64,000 nucleotides of DNA, from the NCBI RefSeq assembly GCF_024169925.1, contig NZ_JALJXF010000001.1, positions 998,001 to 1,062,000 of the forward strand. Reading direction: 5' to 3'. This document shows positions 17,756-25,875 of the stretch, in pieces. Position numbers and translations under genes: made by a program. The stretch's first letter is position 1. Each line of letters opens with the position of its first letter. The notes under the pieces are model-generated. The model saw nothing but the letters and a program-made list of their open reading frames with translations, was not told the DNA's origin and ran no database searches. Source of the stretch: Methylorubrum extorquens (GTDB taxonomy: Bacteria; Pseudomonadota; Alphaproteobacteria; Rhizobiales; Beijerinckiaceae).

Positions 17756-18181
17756 TCAGACCTTGCCGAAGTTTCCCCGGTTGGCCGTGTAGGCGAGCAC
17801 CTGATCCGCGAGCCAGGGATAGGCCTTCAGCACTTCGACGGCGGCTTCCGGCGAGTAATCGACGGGCTCACCCTTCAGGGCGATGCCGGACCAGCCGGTG
17901 ATCGCGGCGGCGGCGGACCGGGCCCGGCCCAGGATCAGCGCGTCGTCCTCGTCGGTGGGCTCGCGCTCCATCTCGCGGGCGGCAGCGTCGCGGATCCGAC
18001 GCAGCGCGACCCGGTAGGCGCGGGCGTCGGCGCCGTAGACCTGCAGCGTGGCGCCGGTCTTCTCGCCGGTGCGCGGGTTGGCGACGGGCATGGCCGCGCC
18101 GCGCTCCGCCTCGCTCTGCAGGTCGAACTCGGCAAGGTCCAGCATGGCGGGCGGGGCGCTCTCGGTGGCGGGTTTGGTCAT
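17756..18181 (-). CDS. Tail assembly chaperone, gpG-like (141 aa)
   Basis: A helical, acidic protein encoded between the tail tube and the tape measure, the standard position of the gpG-type chaperone that coats the tape measure before tube assembly. Near its 3' end the codons CGG GGA AAC contain GGGAAAC, a -1 slippery heptamer in the correct phase. Most ribosomes would stop at 17756; a minority would continue into the -1 frame. Confidence 0.72.
   Translation of the reverse strand: MTKPATESAPPAMLDLAEFDLQSEAERGAAMPVANPRTGEKTGATLQVYGADARAYRVALRRIRDAAAREMEREPTDEDDALILGRARSAAAAITGWSGIALKGEPVDYSPEAAVEVLKAYPWLADQVLAYTANRGNFGKV
17771..17777 (-). promoter_or_regulatory. Programmed -1 ribosomal frameshift site (GGGAAAC)
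   Basis: Reading leftward, the zero frame reads ..CGG GGA AAC.. so the heptamer is X XXY YYZ with GGG, AAA, C. Lambda uses GGGAAAG at the same place in its tail chaperone genes. After slippage the next codon is CTT and the frame stays open through the GTG at 17735 to 17349. I did not test for a downstream pseudoknot or stem. Confidence 0.75.
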
Positions 18182-18198
18182 GGGGTGCGCAGGGCTCC

Positions 18199-18678
18199 TC
18201 AGGTCGCGGCGACGCGGAAGATCGGCGTGTTGATGCCCACGCTGATCGTCATGGTGACGGGGTTGTTAGCGGCGCCGACGCTCTCGCGGCAGGACATGAC
18301 CTGCCCCGCGAAGTAGCGCTTGCCGTTGGTGCCGCCGGTCGTCTTCTTGTTCGGAAGCTCGACGTAGAAGGCGTAGTCGAAGGGCTGAGCTTCGGCCGCG
18401 AGCGCGGCGTCCTGGCCGGGGTCGCCCTCCTTGCGATCGACGACGAAGCCCGGCGTGCCGGCGTCGCGGGTGCCCTTGGCCTTCAGCGTGCGGTTGGCGC
18501 CGAGTTGGTTGGAAGTGATGGCGGCCGACTCGTCGCCGAACGCCGCGAGATCCTTCAGGCCCTTCACTTCGGTGAAGCCCGTCAGGCCGGAGAGGTCGGT
18601 CGCGTCGTCGATCTCGTCGATGTTGATCACGGGTCCGATGAAGAGCTTGGAGCCGTTGGAGGGGGTGAATCCGGCCAT
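18199..18678 (-). CDS. Major tail tube protein (159 aa)
   Basis: A 159-residue beta-rich protein encoded directly before the chaperone pair. The N-terminal pattern (MAGFTPSNGSKLFIGP...) and the size match tail tube proteins of lambda-like and HK97-like siphophages. About 75 bp separate it from the tail terminator gene and the region may carry a strong ribosome site (AAAGGAT near 18688). Confidence 0.72.
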   Translation of the reverse strand: MAGFTPSNGSKLFIGPVINIDEIDDATDLSGLTGFTEVKGLKDLAAFGDESAAITSNQLGANRTLKAKGTRDAGTPGFVVDRKEGDPGQDAALAAEAQPFDYAFYVELPNKKTTGGTNGKRYFAGQVMSCRESVGAANNPVTMTISVGINTPIFRVAAT

Positions 18679-18753
18679 CGCGGTATCCTTTCGGGCAGGG
18701 CTGGAAACCGCGCTGAGGCGGCGGGTACGGGCGAGGCCCGGATCGGTGAAGGG

Positions 18754-19215
18754 TCAGGCGTCGGCGGCGATGCCGGCGCGCCAGCGGATCGTGACCGGGA
18801 TCTGCACGAGGTCGCTCTCCTGAAGCGGACCGGCGACGGTCGGCAGGACATCGATGCGGACGACGATGCCGTTGCGCTCGAACGCCCGACCCGGCGGAAA
18901 GGCGTCGACGATCAGGGCGGCGGCCTCGAGCGGCTTCACGATGCCGTCGCCTGAGGGCCAGAACACCGAGACCTGAAGCAGGCCGATATGCGTCTCGTCG
19001 CTGTCGAAGGGCAGCCCGTCGAGGCTGGCGCCGTTCGGCATGTAGGTGACCGACAGGTACTCTTTCCGCTTGCCGCCGGCGCCCTTGGGCGGGGTGAAGC
19101 CGACGTTCGGGAGAGCGATGCCTGTCTTGGCCGGGAAGCCCGCCGCCTCGCCGGCTGCGACCGCCGCCGCCATCAGCGCGTCGTAGATCTTCGCTTCGGC
19201 GCCCGTCACCGGCAT
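18754..19215 (-). CDS. Tail terminator / head-tail completion protein, DUF4128-like (153 aa)
   Basis: A small alpha/beta protein whose size, N-terminal helix (AEAKIYDALMAAAVAAGE) and position before the tail tube match tail terminator proteins such as lambda gpU and DUF4128 members. Assignment is by position and overall character. Confidence 0.58.
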   Translation of the reverse strand: MPVTGAEAKIYDALMAAAVAAGEAAGFPAKTGIALPNVGFTPPKGAGGKRKEYLSVTYMPNGASLDGLPFDSDETHIGLLQVSVFWPSGDGIVKPLEAAALIVDAFPPGRAFERNGIVVRIDVLPTVAGPLQESDLVQIPVTIRWRAGIAADA

Positions 19216-19233
19216 GTGCTACCGTCCTTCGCG

Positions 19234-19449
19234 ATGACTGAATCGCTGCGCCCGCTGACCGACAATGAGGTGCATGACCGCCTCGTAGCGGCAGTCGAAG
19301 CACTGGGTACTCGGCCCGGAGCGACCGTCCGTGGCGACACCTCCCTCTTGGCCGCCCGCCGGGCCCTCTCCCTGTTCCAGCTGGCCCTTCTGATGGCCGT
19401 CGAGCAGGAAAGTGACGAGATGCCCGCCTATCGGCCGCCGGGTGCCTGA
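19234..19449 (+). CDS. Rightward small protein inside the tail operon (71 aa)
   Basis: An acidic N-terminus and helical middle (HDRLVAAVEALG, RRALSLFQLALLMAVEQE) on the opposite strand to the surrounding late genes. It occupies the only gap between the tail terminator (start 19215) and the gp10-like gene (end 19428), overlapping the latter by 22 bp. No clear Shine-Dalgarno site is visible. It is the third reversed gene at a tail-gene junction. Function unknown; it could also be a chance frame. Confidence 0.45.
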   Translation: MTESLRPLTDNEVHDRLVAAVEALGTRPGATVRGDTSLLAARRALSLFQLALLMAVEQESDEMPAYRPPGA

Positions 19450-19898
19450 CGCGCCTCGACCCGGCCCTGCAGCTCGGCGCTGACCTGCGCAACGATCGTG
19501 GGCCACCGCTGCGCTGCCATGGTGACCCACTGGCGGCCCGGCCGGCCCTCGCGCCCGTAGTGCACGAACCCCGCATAGTTGGCCGTGTACGAGGCGAAGA
19601 GCGTGTCGCCGATGCCGGCCCCGGCGAGCACGAGCGAGGCTGCGGTCGGGTTGTAAGCGTAGGTTTTGGCGTCGTCCGGCCGGCCCGCGCCCATCGGTAG
19701 CGGCGCGTCCTTCGTGATCCGCAGCGATGCCCGCAGGAAGCCGGTGTCGACCGGCATGTTGCCGCCCTGCGCGACAGGCGTCTGCATTTCGGTGATGACC
19801 CGCTGCGCGCTCTCGCGGAACACCGCCTCCATCCGGCGCTGGGTCTGGCGCACAAAGTCGTTGACCTGGGCGGCGAAGCTGACTGTCTGGACCGCCAT
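19428..19898 (-). CDS. HK97 gp10-like / tail completion protein (156 aa)
   Basis: A mixed alpha/beta protein containing the segment MPVDTGFLRASLRI, the signature of the HK97 gp10-like neck family. The start at 19898 gives an ATGA overlap with the MuF-like gene. It should act in head-tail joining. Confidence 0.75.
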   Translation of the reverse strand: MAVQTVSFAAQVNDFVRQTQRRMEAVFRESAQRVITEMQTPVAQGGNMPVDTGFLRASLRITKDAPLPMGAGRPDDAKTYAYNPTAASLVLAGAGIGDTLFASYTANYAGFVHYGREGRPGRQWVTMAAQRWPTIVAQVSAELQGRVEARQAPGGR

Positions 19899-20911
19899 CA
19901 GTCGACGTTCGCTAGGAAATCGATCCGGTACTCGCACCAGCACCGGCACTGGATGATTTCGGCCGCCGGGGCGCGGGCGTCGCCTGGGTAGCGCAGACGA
20001 GCACCAGATGGGCTGGCGAAGGACTGCGTGAAGCCGACCGATTCCCCGTTCAGGATCCTGTGGGTGTCGCGGACGCGGCGGTCGCCAGCCGAGTGCCAGA
20101 TTTTGCGCACGTCGCGGGCATCGACCTGACCCGCGGCAATCGCCTGCCGGAAGCTCTCGTCCTGCGCCTGATGGAGCGCCGCCATCGCCTCGGTTCGGCC
20201 GATTGCCTCTCCTCGGTAGCGGAGCGCCCTGTTGCGATAGGCAGCCACCATCTTCGCGAGCGTCTCGGCCGGGATCGGCGTGCCCTCGCGGATCGCCTTC
20301 GCCACGGTGCGGTCGAACCGCTTATCGCGCAGGGTGCGGGTCAACGCCTTCGGATCGCCGGCAGCCAACTCGGCCTCATAGTTCCTGACCCACGCCTCCT
20401 GGGTTGCCGTGAGCCCGATCGCGCCGCCCTCGCGCCGCCGGGTCGTCGCGTTGATCCGGCCGACAAGGTCGAGCGCCACGGTGCGCGGATTGCGGCCCGC
20501 CCCCATACCAGCGGTGAGTGCCGCGCGGATCATCGAGCGCTGATCCTCAACGATGTCGCTCACCAAGGTGGCGGAGTGGCTGCGCAGCCAGTTCTCGGCC
20601 TCAGGGTTGCGGGCGTTGAACAGGATGTCGAGCCGGTGCCCGACCGCCGTGCGCGAAGCCGGGATTTTGGTCGTGGTCGCGTTGCCGCCTGCCTCGAACG
20701 CCTGCGCGACCGCCACATCGAGGCTGCGGAAGGCGGACGGGTCGAGCCCAACGGCCCGCAGCGCGCCGTCGACGTCGCCGCGCTCGAGCATCGTCGCGAT
20801 CTGGCCGATCTGCGCGCGGTCGCGGATGAGGGCGATCGCTTCGAGGAACGCTCGCGCCAGCCGGGGCGCCCATGCCTCGACCAGGGCACCGATATCGGGA
20901 CCGGAGGCCAT
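19898..20911 (-). CDS. Phage head morphogenesis protein, Mu gpF-like (337 aa)
   Basis: The C-terminal region matches the MuF (PF04233) layout: an RTEAMAALHQAQ helix around residue 235, then KIWHSAGDRRVRDTH, LRYPGD and the cysteine-containing AEIIQCRCWCEYRI. These minor head proteins sit in the capsid and are needed for head assembly or DNA entry. It is encoded well downstream of the portal here, among the head-tail connector genes, rather than next to the portal as in Mu. Confidence 0.82.
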   Translation of the reverse strand: MASGPDIGALVEAWAPRLARAFLEAIALIRDRAQIGQIATMLERGDVDGALRAVGLDPSAFRSLDVAVAQAFEAGGNATTTKIPASRTAVGHRLDILFNARNPEAENWLRSHSATLVSDIVEDQRSMIRAALTAGMGAGRNPRTVALDLVGRINATTRRREGGAIGLTATQEAWVRNYEAELAAGDPKALTRTLRDKRFDRTVAKAIREGTPIPAETLAKMVAAYRNRALRYRGEAIGRTEAMAALHQAQDESFRQAIAAGQVDARDVRKIWHSAGDRRVRDTHRILNGESVGFTQSFASPSGARLRYPGDARAPAAEIIQCRCWCEYRIDFLANVD

Positions 20912-21348
20912 CAGCGCGAGATGGTCCGGACTTCGCCGAAGGCGTTCGGCCCGTGCGCCAGCGCGGCCTGTATCGCCTGGGCTGCCGTCGCTCCCATGAA
21001 GAGCGCGCCGAATGCCGTGACGGCCGCCGCCCCAATCGCGAAGTACGGCGCGTCGTAGCTCTCCACGCCGTGGGCGGTGACGAGTTCTACCGGACCGCCC
21101 GGCCGCACGCGCAGGACGATGAACGAACTGTCGTCGTCGCCCTTGCTGCGCGGGCCGGGCATGTCGCCCTGCTCGCCCTCATCAACCCACCGAAGGAATG
21201 CCTCGCTCTCGGCTGCACTGCCAGCGCAACCATAGAGCGCGCCGTCCGCGCCGCGAGCCAGCTTCCGCGCCCAGCCATGCGACGCCTCGCCGTACCAAGC
21301 GCCGCTATCGGCTGCCATGGTGCCGTTGCGATAGGCGATGACCGTCAT
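20911..21348 (-). CDS. Proteasome-like (HslV/Ntn-hydrolase fold) phage protein (145 aa)
   Basis: With the start at 21348 (ATGA overlap with the upstream gene) the protein begins MTVIAYRNGTMAADS. Removal of Met would expose Thr2 as an N-terminal nucleophile, as in proteasome beta subunits and HslV. Asp14 and Lys29 (WARKLAR) fall at the places of the catalytic Asp and Lys. The rest matches the fold pattern: CAGSAAESEAFLRW, then APYFAIGAAAVTAFGALFMGA. It is shorter than HslV (about 175 aa). Possible roles are processing head proteins or host proteins; none is proven. Confidence 0.65.
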   Translation of the reverse strand: MTVIAYRNGTMAADSGAWYGEASHGWARKLARGADGALYGCAGSAAESEAFLRWVDEGEQGDMPGPRSKGDDDSSFIVLRVRPGGPVELVTAHGVESYDAPYFAIGAAAVTAFGALFMGATAAQAIQAALAHGPNAFGEVRTISR

Positions 21349-21716
21349 GCTCTGCACCTCAGCACCCACGTTGCATTCGCCGGGTCGCTCGTGACCGCCG
21401 GCTGCGAACCGCCCTCCGAGACCACGGTGAGTGTGATGCCCTCCAGCACGATCCTGTCACCCTCCACCGGCTCCACACCGAGCGTCGCGGCGAGCACGAG
21501 GATCTTCCAATCCTTGCCGGTCACGAGGCCGCCCGAGCGGTAGGAGGCGCCCCACTCGTCGTGAATGGCCCGGCACGGGTAGCGTTGCTCGCTCGGTACG
21601 CCGGGGTTCCACGGGCTGTCGCCATCGGCCGCGGCGCTGCGGATCAGCGTCGCCTCGCGGAAGTCGTCGCCCAGCGCGTCGGCCAGGATCTCAGGCAGGT
21701 CGTCGAGGAAGGACAT
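21345..21716 (-). CDS. Head-tail joining / head closure protein (123 aa)
   Basis: A small beta-rich protein. Start at 21716 shares a base with the upstream stop (TGATG) and the stop overlaps the next start (ATGA), so it is tightly coupled on both sides. Size and position between the adaptor and the tail completion genes fit a head closure (gpFII-like) ring protein. Confidence 0.6.
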   Translation of the reverse strand: MSFLDDLPEILADALGDDFREATLIRSAAADGDSPWNPGVPSEQRYPCRAIHDEWGASYRSGGLVTGKDWKILVLAATLGVEPVEGDRIVLEGITLTVVSEGGSQPAVTSDPANATWVLRCRA

Positions 21717-22303
21717 CAGCCCCTCACCGCCCGCCCGCTGTACTGGCTCCGCGGCATCAGCAGCGGCCCGAGCGCGAGGTCGATCGTTTGGAAGGTCGTG
21801 CCGGCCGGCGCATTGCCGAAGAACTCGACGCGGGCCGAACCGGCACCCGCGCTCTTGATCGCGCCGCCGCGCTTCAGGTCGGGTGCGAGGCTGCCGGGCT
21901 TGGCGAGTTCGCGCACCGCCGCTTCGCAGACTGCGGCGCGCAACTCGCGCGGGATCTCGTTCACCGGCAGGTAGGTGTAGCCCTGATCGTAGGCAGCGCC
22001 GGTGTTGGTGTCGAAGTAGGCCGCGGACCGCCCGTCGTCGGGCACGTAGGTGAAGGCGCCGCGACGGGGCCACTCGAGCGCCTGGGCCCGCCCGCGGCTC
22101 GGATAACCGGAGAAACGAGCGCGGTACGTGGCGTCGATGAAGGCGGTGGCGCGGATCAGGGCCGAATCCCGAGCCGCATCCGTCACGCCGTCGGCCTGCC
22201 ACGCAGAGAGGCCCTGCGCGGTCGCATAGGCCGCCGCGTCGTCGAGGCTGACGTAGCTCTGCGCATCGGCCCGGCCGGCGCCGTCTTCAACGACGAGCGT
22301 CAT
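21716..22303 (-). CDS. Head-tail adaptor protein with DnaT-like fold (195 aa)
   Basis: The N-terminal pattern VVEDGAGRADAQSYVSLDDA with helices LSAWQ and RDSALIRATAFIDATY matches the phage connector family often annotated DnaT-like. In siphophages these bind below the portal. It follows the coat and accessory genes and is coupled to both neighbours. Confidence 0.7.
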   Translation of the reverse strand: MTLVVEDGAGRADAQSYVSLDDAAAYATAQGLSAWQADGVTDAARDSALIRATAFIDATYRARFSGYPSRGRAQALEWPRRGAFTYVPDDGRSAAYFDTNTGAAYDQGYTYLPVNEIPRELRAAVCEAAVRELAKPGSLAPDLKRGGAIKSAGAGSARVEFFGNAPAGTTFQTIDLALGPLLMPRSQYSGRAVRG

Positions 22304-22893
22304 CAGTCGGCCGCCCGCGCTTCGTCGATGGCGGCCTGCGCTTCGGCCTCGTTGGCGAAGCCCTTCGACACGCGGTCATCGCCGCGCATCACGTACCAGC
22401 GCCCTCCGGGGCCTTTGCCGACACGCAGGGGCTCGGGATCTTCCTCGGGCGGCGGGGACGGATCGTCAGCGACCTCCTGCGCCTCGCGCTCGGCGCCGTC
22501 CAGCGCTGCCGCCTGCTGCTGCCCCAGGACCTCGCGCTGGCGAGCCTCGTAGGCCGCACGCTCGCGCTGGTCGTCTTCGTAGGCGGCCTCGGCTGCATCG
22601 AGTTCGAACCCGAGCGCCTGAACGACCGCCAACCTCTCGGCCGCGGGCAATTCGTCGAACGGCAGCCCCTCAGCGCGACGCCGGAAGCCGACCATGCGCA
22701 GGCACAGCGCCGCGGCGGCGTCGCGCAGGGCCGGGTCGAGCGCAGCTGGCACGATGGCGCGCCGGATCTGCGCCGGGTCGAAGTCCTCGCCCTGCTCAGT
22801 GTGCAGCTCGTGCTGTCCGGCGTCGAAGTCGGCGGCGTTAATGGTGACGAAGCCCAGCACGGGGTGCGTCACGCGGACGGTCGGAATGCGCAT
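22303..22893 (-). CDS. Hypothetical virion-associated protein (196 aa)
   Basis: An N-terminal beta-type segment (PTVRVTHPVLGFVTIN) precedes a helical, Glu/Ala/Arg/Gln-rich middle that may form a coiled coil (about 115-140), a Pro/Glu linker and a C-terminal segment reading PGGRWYVMRGDDRVSKGF. That last part looks like a small separate domain repeated in many phage head-region proteins. Function unknown. Confidence 0.6.
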   Translation of the reverse strand: MRIPTVRVTHPVLGFVTINAADFDAGQHELHTEQGEDFDPAQIRRAIVPAALDPALRDAAAALCLRMVGFRRRAEGLPFDELPAAERLAVVQALGFELDAAEAAYEDDQRERAAYEARQREVLGQQQAAALDGAEREAQEVADDPSPPPEEDPEPLRVGKGPGGRWYVMRGDDRVSKGFANEAEAQAAIDEARAAD

Positions 22894-22920
22894 GCGGGCC
22901 TCGCGATGTCATAAAGCAGG

Positions 22921-22945
22921 GCCCCTCCCGGCGATCGGGAGGGGC
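22921..22945. terminator. Strong 10-bp hairpin between head genes
   Basis: A perfect inverted repeat GCCCCTCCCG / CGGGAGGGGC (22921-22930, 22936-22945) with loop GCGAT sits between the genes ending at 22954 and starting at 22893. There is no U-tract directly after it in either direction, so it may act as an attenuator, a partial terminator or an mRNA-stabilising stem that sets the ratio of head to connector proteins. Confidence 0.6.
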
Positions 22946-22953
22946 GGAGCGGT

Positions 22954-23409
22954 TCAGCCGCGCGACCAGCCGGCGCGCAGGTAGTCGCCTTCCATGTCCG
23001 GATGGACATCGGTGGTGACGACCTCGCCGGGCTTGTCCGGAGTGGTGCGGGTCAGGCGAACGGTCGGGCCGTCGTAGTCGGCCGGGATGCCCGGCAACGG
23101 TTGCGGGTTGGCCGGATCGTTGCCGCGCTTCACCGCCATCACGTCGCCCGCGGGCGTGTCGGCGGGGACGTGCGGGGCGATGACACCGGCCTCACCGACG
23201 GTCTTCAGCCCGCCGTCCGGCTCGCCGCCCTGCGCCTCGGCCGCACGAGCGCGGGCGTTGTCCGCCTCCTGCTCGGCCTTGTCGGCACGCTTCTCGGCGG
23301 CGGTGCGATCGTCGCGCTCGGCCTTCTCGCGCGCCTCCTGCGCCTTCTCCTCCGCCTCGTGAGCCTCGGCAGCCGCGCGGGCGGCGTCGTTCTGGTCGGT
23401 TCCGGCCAT
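22954..23409 (-). CDS. Hypothetical protein with N-terminal charged helix (151 aa)
   Basis: The first 60 residues are almost purely Ala, Glu, Lys, Arg and Asp and should be one long charged helix or coiled coil. The C-terminal half is Pro/Gly-rich and may be beta-structured (YDGPTVRLTRTTPDKPGEVV). It lies right after the coat gene, where decoration or head-fibre proteins are often found. Role inferred only from position. Confidence 0.58.
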   Translation of the reverse strand: MAGTDQNDAARAAAEAHEAEEKAQEAREKAERDDRTAAEKRADKAEQEADNARARAAEAQGGEPDGGLKTVGEAGVIAPHVPADTPAGDVMAVKRGNDPANPQPLPGIPADYDGPTVRLTRTTPDKPGEVVTTDVHPDMEGDYLRAGWSRG

Positions 23410-23498
23410 GATGGCCTCCTGTGTCGAAGTGATCGGGGACAGTCCTGAGAGCCGCCCAGGAACGGTGCGGGCCGGCGCGAAGCCGGCCAGCGTCAGGA

Positions 23499-24665
23499 TC
23501 AGCCCATCAGGAGGGCGATGTGCTCGGGGTTCGGTGCCGCGACGCCCCAGGACAGGGCCACCTCGAAGCGCACTTGTCGGTACATGTCGTAGACCCCAAC
23601 ATCGAAGGCGATGCCGGAGAACTCATCGACGATGATCTGGTGCACGCCGCCGTCGCCGTAAGTGCCGTCCAGGCGCTTCGGCAGCGCGGGCGCGCGGGTG
23701 GCGAGCACGAGGCCGTCCGAGGTGAACGCGATGTTCGGGGTGAAGCTCGCGCCGATGGTGACGGTGTCGTTGGCCGCATGCGCCTGCTTCAGGCCGGGGC
23801 TCTGGATCACCACGGTGCCCGGCGCCGAGACGCCGGAGGCGACCACGTAGCGGTTGTTGTCGCCCGCCAGGGTGATGACGTCGCCGGGGTTCACCGTGCC
23901 GGAGCCGGTGGCGAGCGCCAGCGTGCGGGTGCCGACCGGGTAGGAGCCCGCGCCGAGCACGTAGCCGGAGCCGGTGCCCTTCACGACCTGCTTGATGCCG
24001 GGCGAGTAGCCGATGTTGAAGCCCTGGACCTCGCCGACCTTGCCGCGGCGCAGGGTCTCGTCGGTGCCGGCCTCGTTCACCTTGAACAGGACCGACTGCT
24101 TGCCCCGGAGGTTGGCCATGGAGTCGGAGCTGACGACCATGCTGCGCGGCGCGGCGGGTGCGCCGTTCTCGTCGAGCACCTTGGCGGCCTGGGCGAAGTC
24201 GCTGAGGTCGCCTGCGGTGCCGAACGGTGCGGTGCCGGGGGTGCCGGCGGCGCGGCTGGCATTGCGGTAGGCGATCAGCGCAAGATCCTGCTCGACCTCG
24301 TTGACGGCCGCGCGGAACGCCTGCTGGAACTGCATGCGCAGGATCGGCGGCAGCATGGCGCCGCTGTTCTCCAGCGCAAGCTGCTCCTCACCGTTCCACT
24401 TGATCGGGAACGCGCGGGACTTGGTGATGGTCAGGTCGACGTTGCCGAAGATCTGGTCGCCATCGTTCGGCGGGGTGACGCCCGGCACGATGTCGGCGCC
24501 GATGATCGGCGGGACGATCGGCACGGTGACCTTCTGGCCGAGGGCCGCGCGGGTGAAGTTGCCGTTGTCCCGCTGCACGCCGGGGATGAAGCCGACGAAT
24601 TCGCGGGAGACGGAGTTCAGCGCCTCGTACAGAGGCGCGACAAGAGAGCCGAGGGTATTCGCCAT
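23499..24665 (-). CDS. Major capsid protein, P22 coat (gp5)-like (388 aa)
   Basis: The N-terminal part (MANTLGSLVAPLYEALNSVS, then FIPGVQRD and the Pro/Val-rich PIVPPIIGADIVPG) is the signature of the P22-coat-like family. A telokin-like insertion fits residues about 210-290 (beta-rich, GTRTLALATGSGTVNPGD). The length is close to that of P22 gp5 (430). It follows the scaffold gene. Confidence 0.82.
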   Translation of the reverse strand: MANTLGSLVAPLYEALNSVSREFVGFIPGVQRDNGNFTRAALGQKVTVPIVPPIIGADIVPGVTPPNDGDQIFGNVDLTITKSRAFPIKWNGEEQLALENSGAMLPPILRMQFQQAFRAAVNEVEQDLALIAYRNASRAAGTPGTAPFGTAGDLSDFAQAAKVLDENGAPAAPRSMVVSSDSMANLRGKQSVLFKVNEAGTDETLRRGKVGEVQGFNIGYSPGIKQVVKGTGSGYVLGAGSYPVGTRTLALATGSGTVNPGDVITLAGDNNRYVVASGVSAPGTVVIQSPGLKQAHAANDTVTIGASFTPNIAFTSDGLVLATRAPALPKRLDGTYGDGGVHQIIVDEFSGIAFDVGVYDMYRQVRFEVALSWGVAAPNPEHIALLMG

Positions 24666-24820
24666 GACGGCCGATCCTTCGTGATGGGGGAGGGACTGAG
24701 GGGATGGGCCGTCCAGCCCGGGCGCCGTGCCTCATCCGAGGCGATGGCCGTGCACGACGCGCGTGCGTGGTGGTGGTGCAGAGGCGCTGGCATCCGCCGA
24801 GCGCCCGCGCGAAAGGGGCG

Positions 24821-25627
24821 TCAGGGAACGATGGTCGGGCGATCCTTGCCGGACATCGTCTTCGCCTGATCCATCGGGTTCAGGGCGTCGAACTGCGCCT
24901 GCGTCATGGTTTTGCCGCCGGCGCCGTTGCCGCCGTGGTTCGGACGCGCGCCGGAGCCCGAGGAGCCGGAACCCTTCAGGATGTTGTCCCGGTAGGCGTA
25001 GGCGTCGACCATCTGCTCGAGCGCCTCCTCGAAGCCGGCGACCTCGCCGGGCTTGGAGCGGGAATAGAGCTTGTTGCCGGAAGGGTCGTAGCCGACCACG
25101 CCGCCGTCCTCGACCTTGAAGCGGCTGCCGAACAGCGCCTGCAACATGTCGGCCGGCACCGCGCTCTTGTCGTTGATGAACTTGGAGCGGGAGAACGCGC
25201 CGCCGACTTTCTCGGCGAACAGGGACTCGCGGAAGCTGTCCCGCTCGCCCGTAAGCTTCTTGATCTCCTCGCCGCTGGCACGCGCCGCGTCGGAGACCTG
25301 CTTCTCGGCGGCGAGCCGGGCTTCGCGCTTGATCTCCTCGACCTTGTCGGCCTTCACGAGGTCGCCGGCCGAGAGGTTCTTGACCGTGTCCAGCGCCTGC
25401 CGGGCAGCGGCGGCATCCTCGATGCCCTCGAACCCCTTCAGGGTCGCCTCGGCCTTCTCCGCCCGCTCCCGGTGGCTCTTGGCCTCGCCGTTGAGCCGCG
25501 TGATGGTCGTGACGGTGTGGGCCGCGTCGAACGCGACGTCCTTGCCGTCGTCGCCGACGAACACGGGCTTGCCGTCCGACACCTCCGCATAGGTGGTGCC
25601 GTTCACGTCGATGGTCTTGAGCTTCAT
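24821..25627 (-). CDS. Capsid scaffold-like protein (268 aa)
   Basis: Mostly helical and charged with long Ala/Glu/Lys/Arg stretches, and a C-terminal Gly/Ser linker before a basic end. Immediately upstream of the coat gene, this is the expected scaffold that directs procapsid assembly and then leaves. I recognise the N-terminal MKLKTIDVNGTTYAEV pattern from phage scaffold-type proteins. Confidence 0.7.
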   Translation of the reverse strand: MKLKTIDVNGTTYAEVSDGKPVFVGDDGKDVAFDAAHTVTTITRLNGEAKSHRERAEKAEATLKGFEGIEDAAAARQALDTVKNLSAGDLVKADKVEEIKREARLAAEKQVSDAARASGEEIKKLTGERDSFRESLFAEKVGGAFSRSKFINDKSAVPADMLQALFGSRFKVEDGGVVGYDPSGNKLYSRSKPGEVAGFEEALEQMVDAYAYRDNILKGSGSSGSGARPNHGGNGAGGKTMTQAQFDALNPMDQAKTMSGKDRPTIVP

Positions 25628-25713
25628 GGCGGTGGTCCTCGGGCATCCGCCCGTTCAGGGGTCATCCGACCCGGGCGCCGCGGCCTGTCCTGGCGCGCGG
25701 CTGGTGGGCCTGC

Positions 25714-25875
25714 CTATTCCGGCAGGAAGCTGCTGCGCCGCGCGAGGCGGATGCGGGTGATGCGAAGCCCTTCGCCCGGCTCGCCATCCATGCTGGTGAC
25801 GAGCACGAGGCCGAGGGGGCCGAGGAGGCGGTCGATGGCGAAGAGTGCTCGCTGGATGCGGGGCGAGTAGCGCAT
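25714..25875 (-). CDS. Very small basic protein (53 aa)
   Basis: A basic 53-residue protein with a hydrophobic centre (LLGPLGLVLVTSM), possibly a membrane-associated peptide. Start coupled to the stop of the preceding gene by a one-base overlap (TGATG). Function unknown. Confidence 0.45.
   Translation of the reverse strand: MRYSPRIQRALFAIDRLLGPLGLVLVTSMDGEPGEGLRITRIRLARRSSFLPE

Noticed and set aside
19219-19530. A leftward 103-codon frame opposite the 71-aa rightward gene
   Set aside because: It has a Gly/Arg-rich composition with no structure expected of a tail gene, whereas the rightward frame gives a balanced helical protein.
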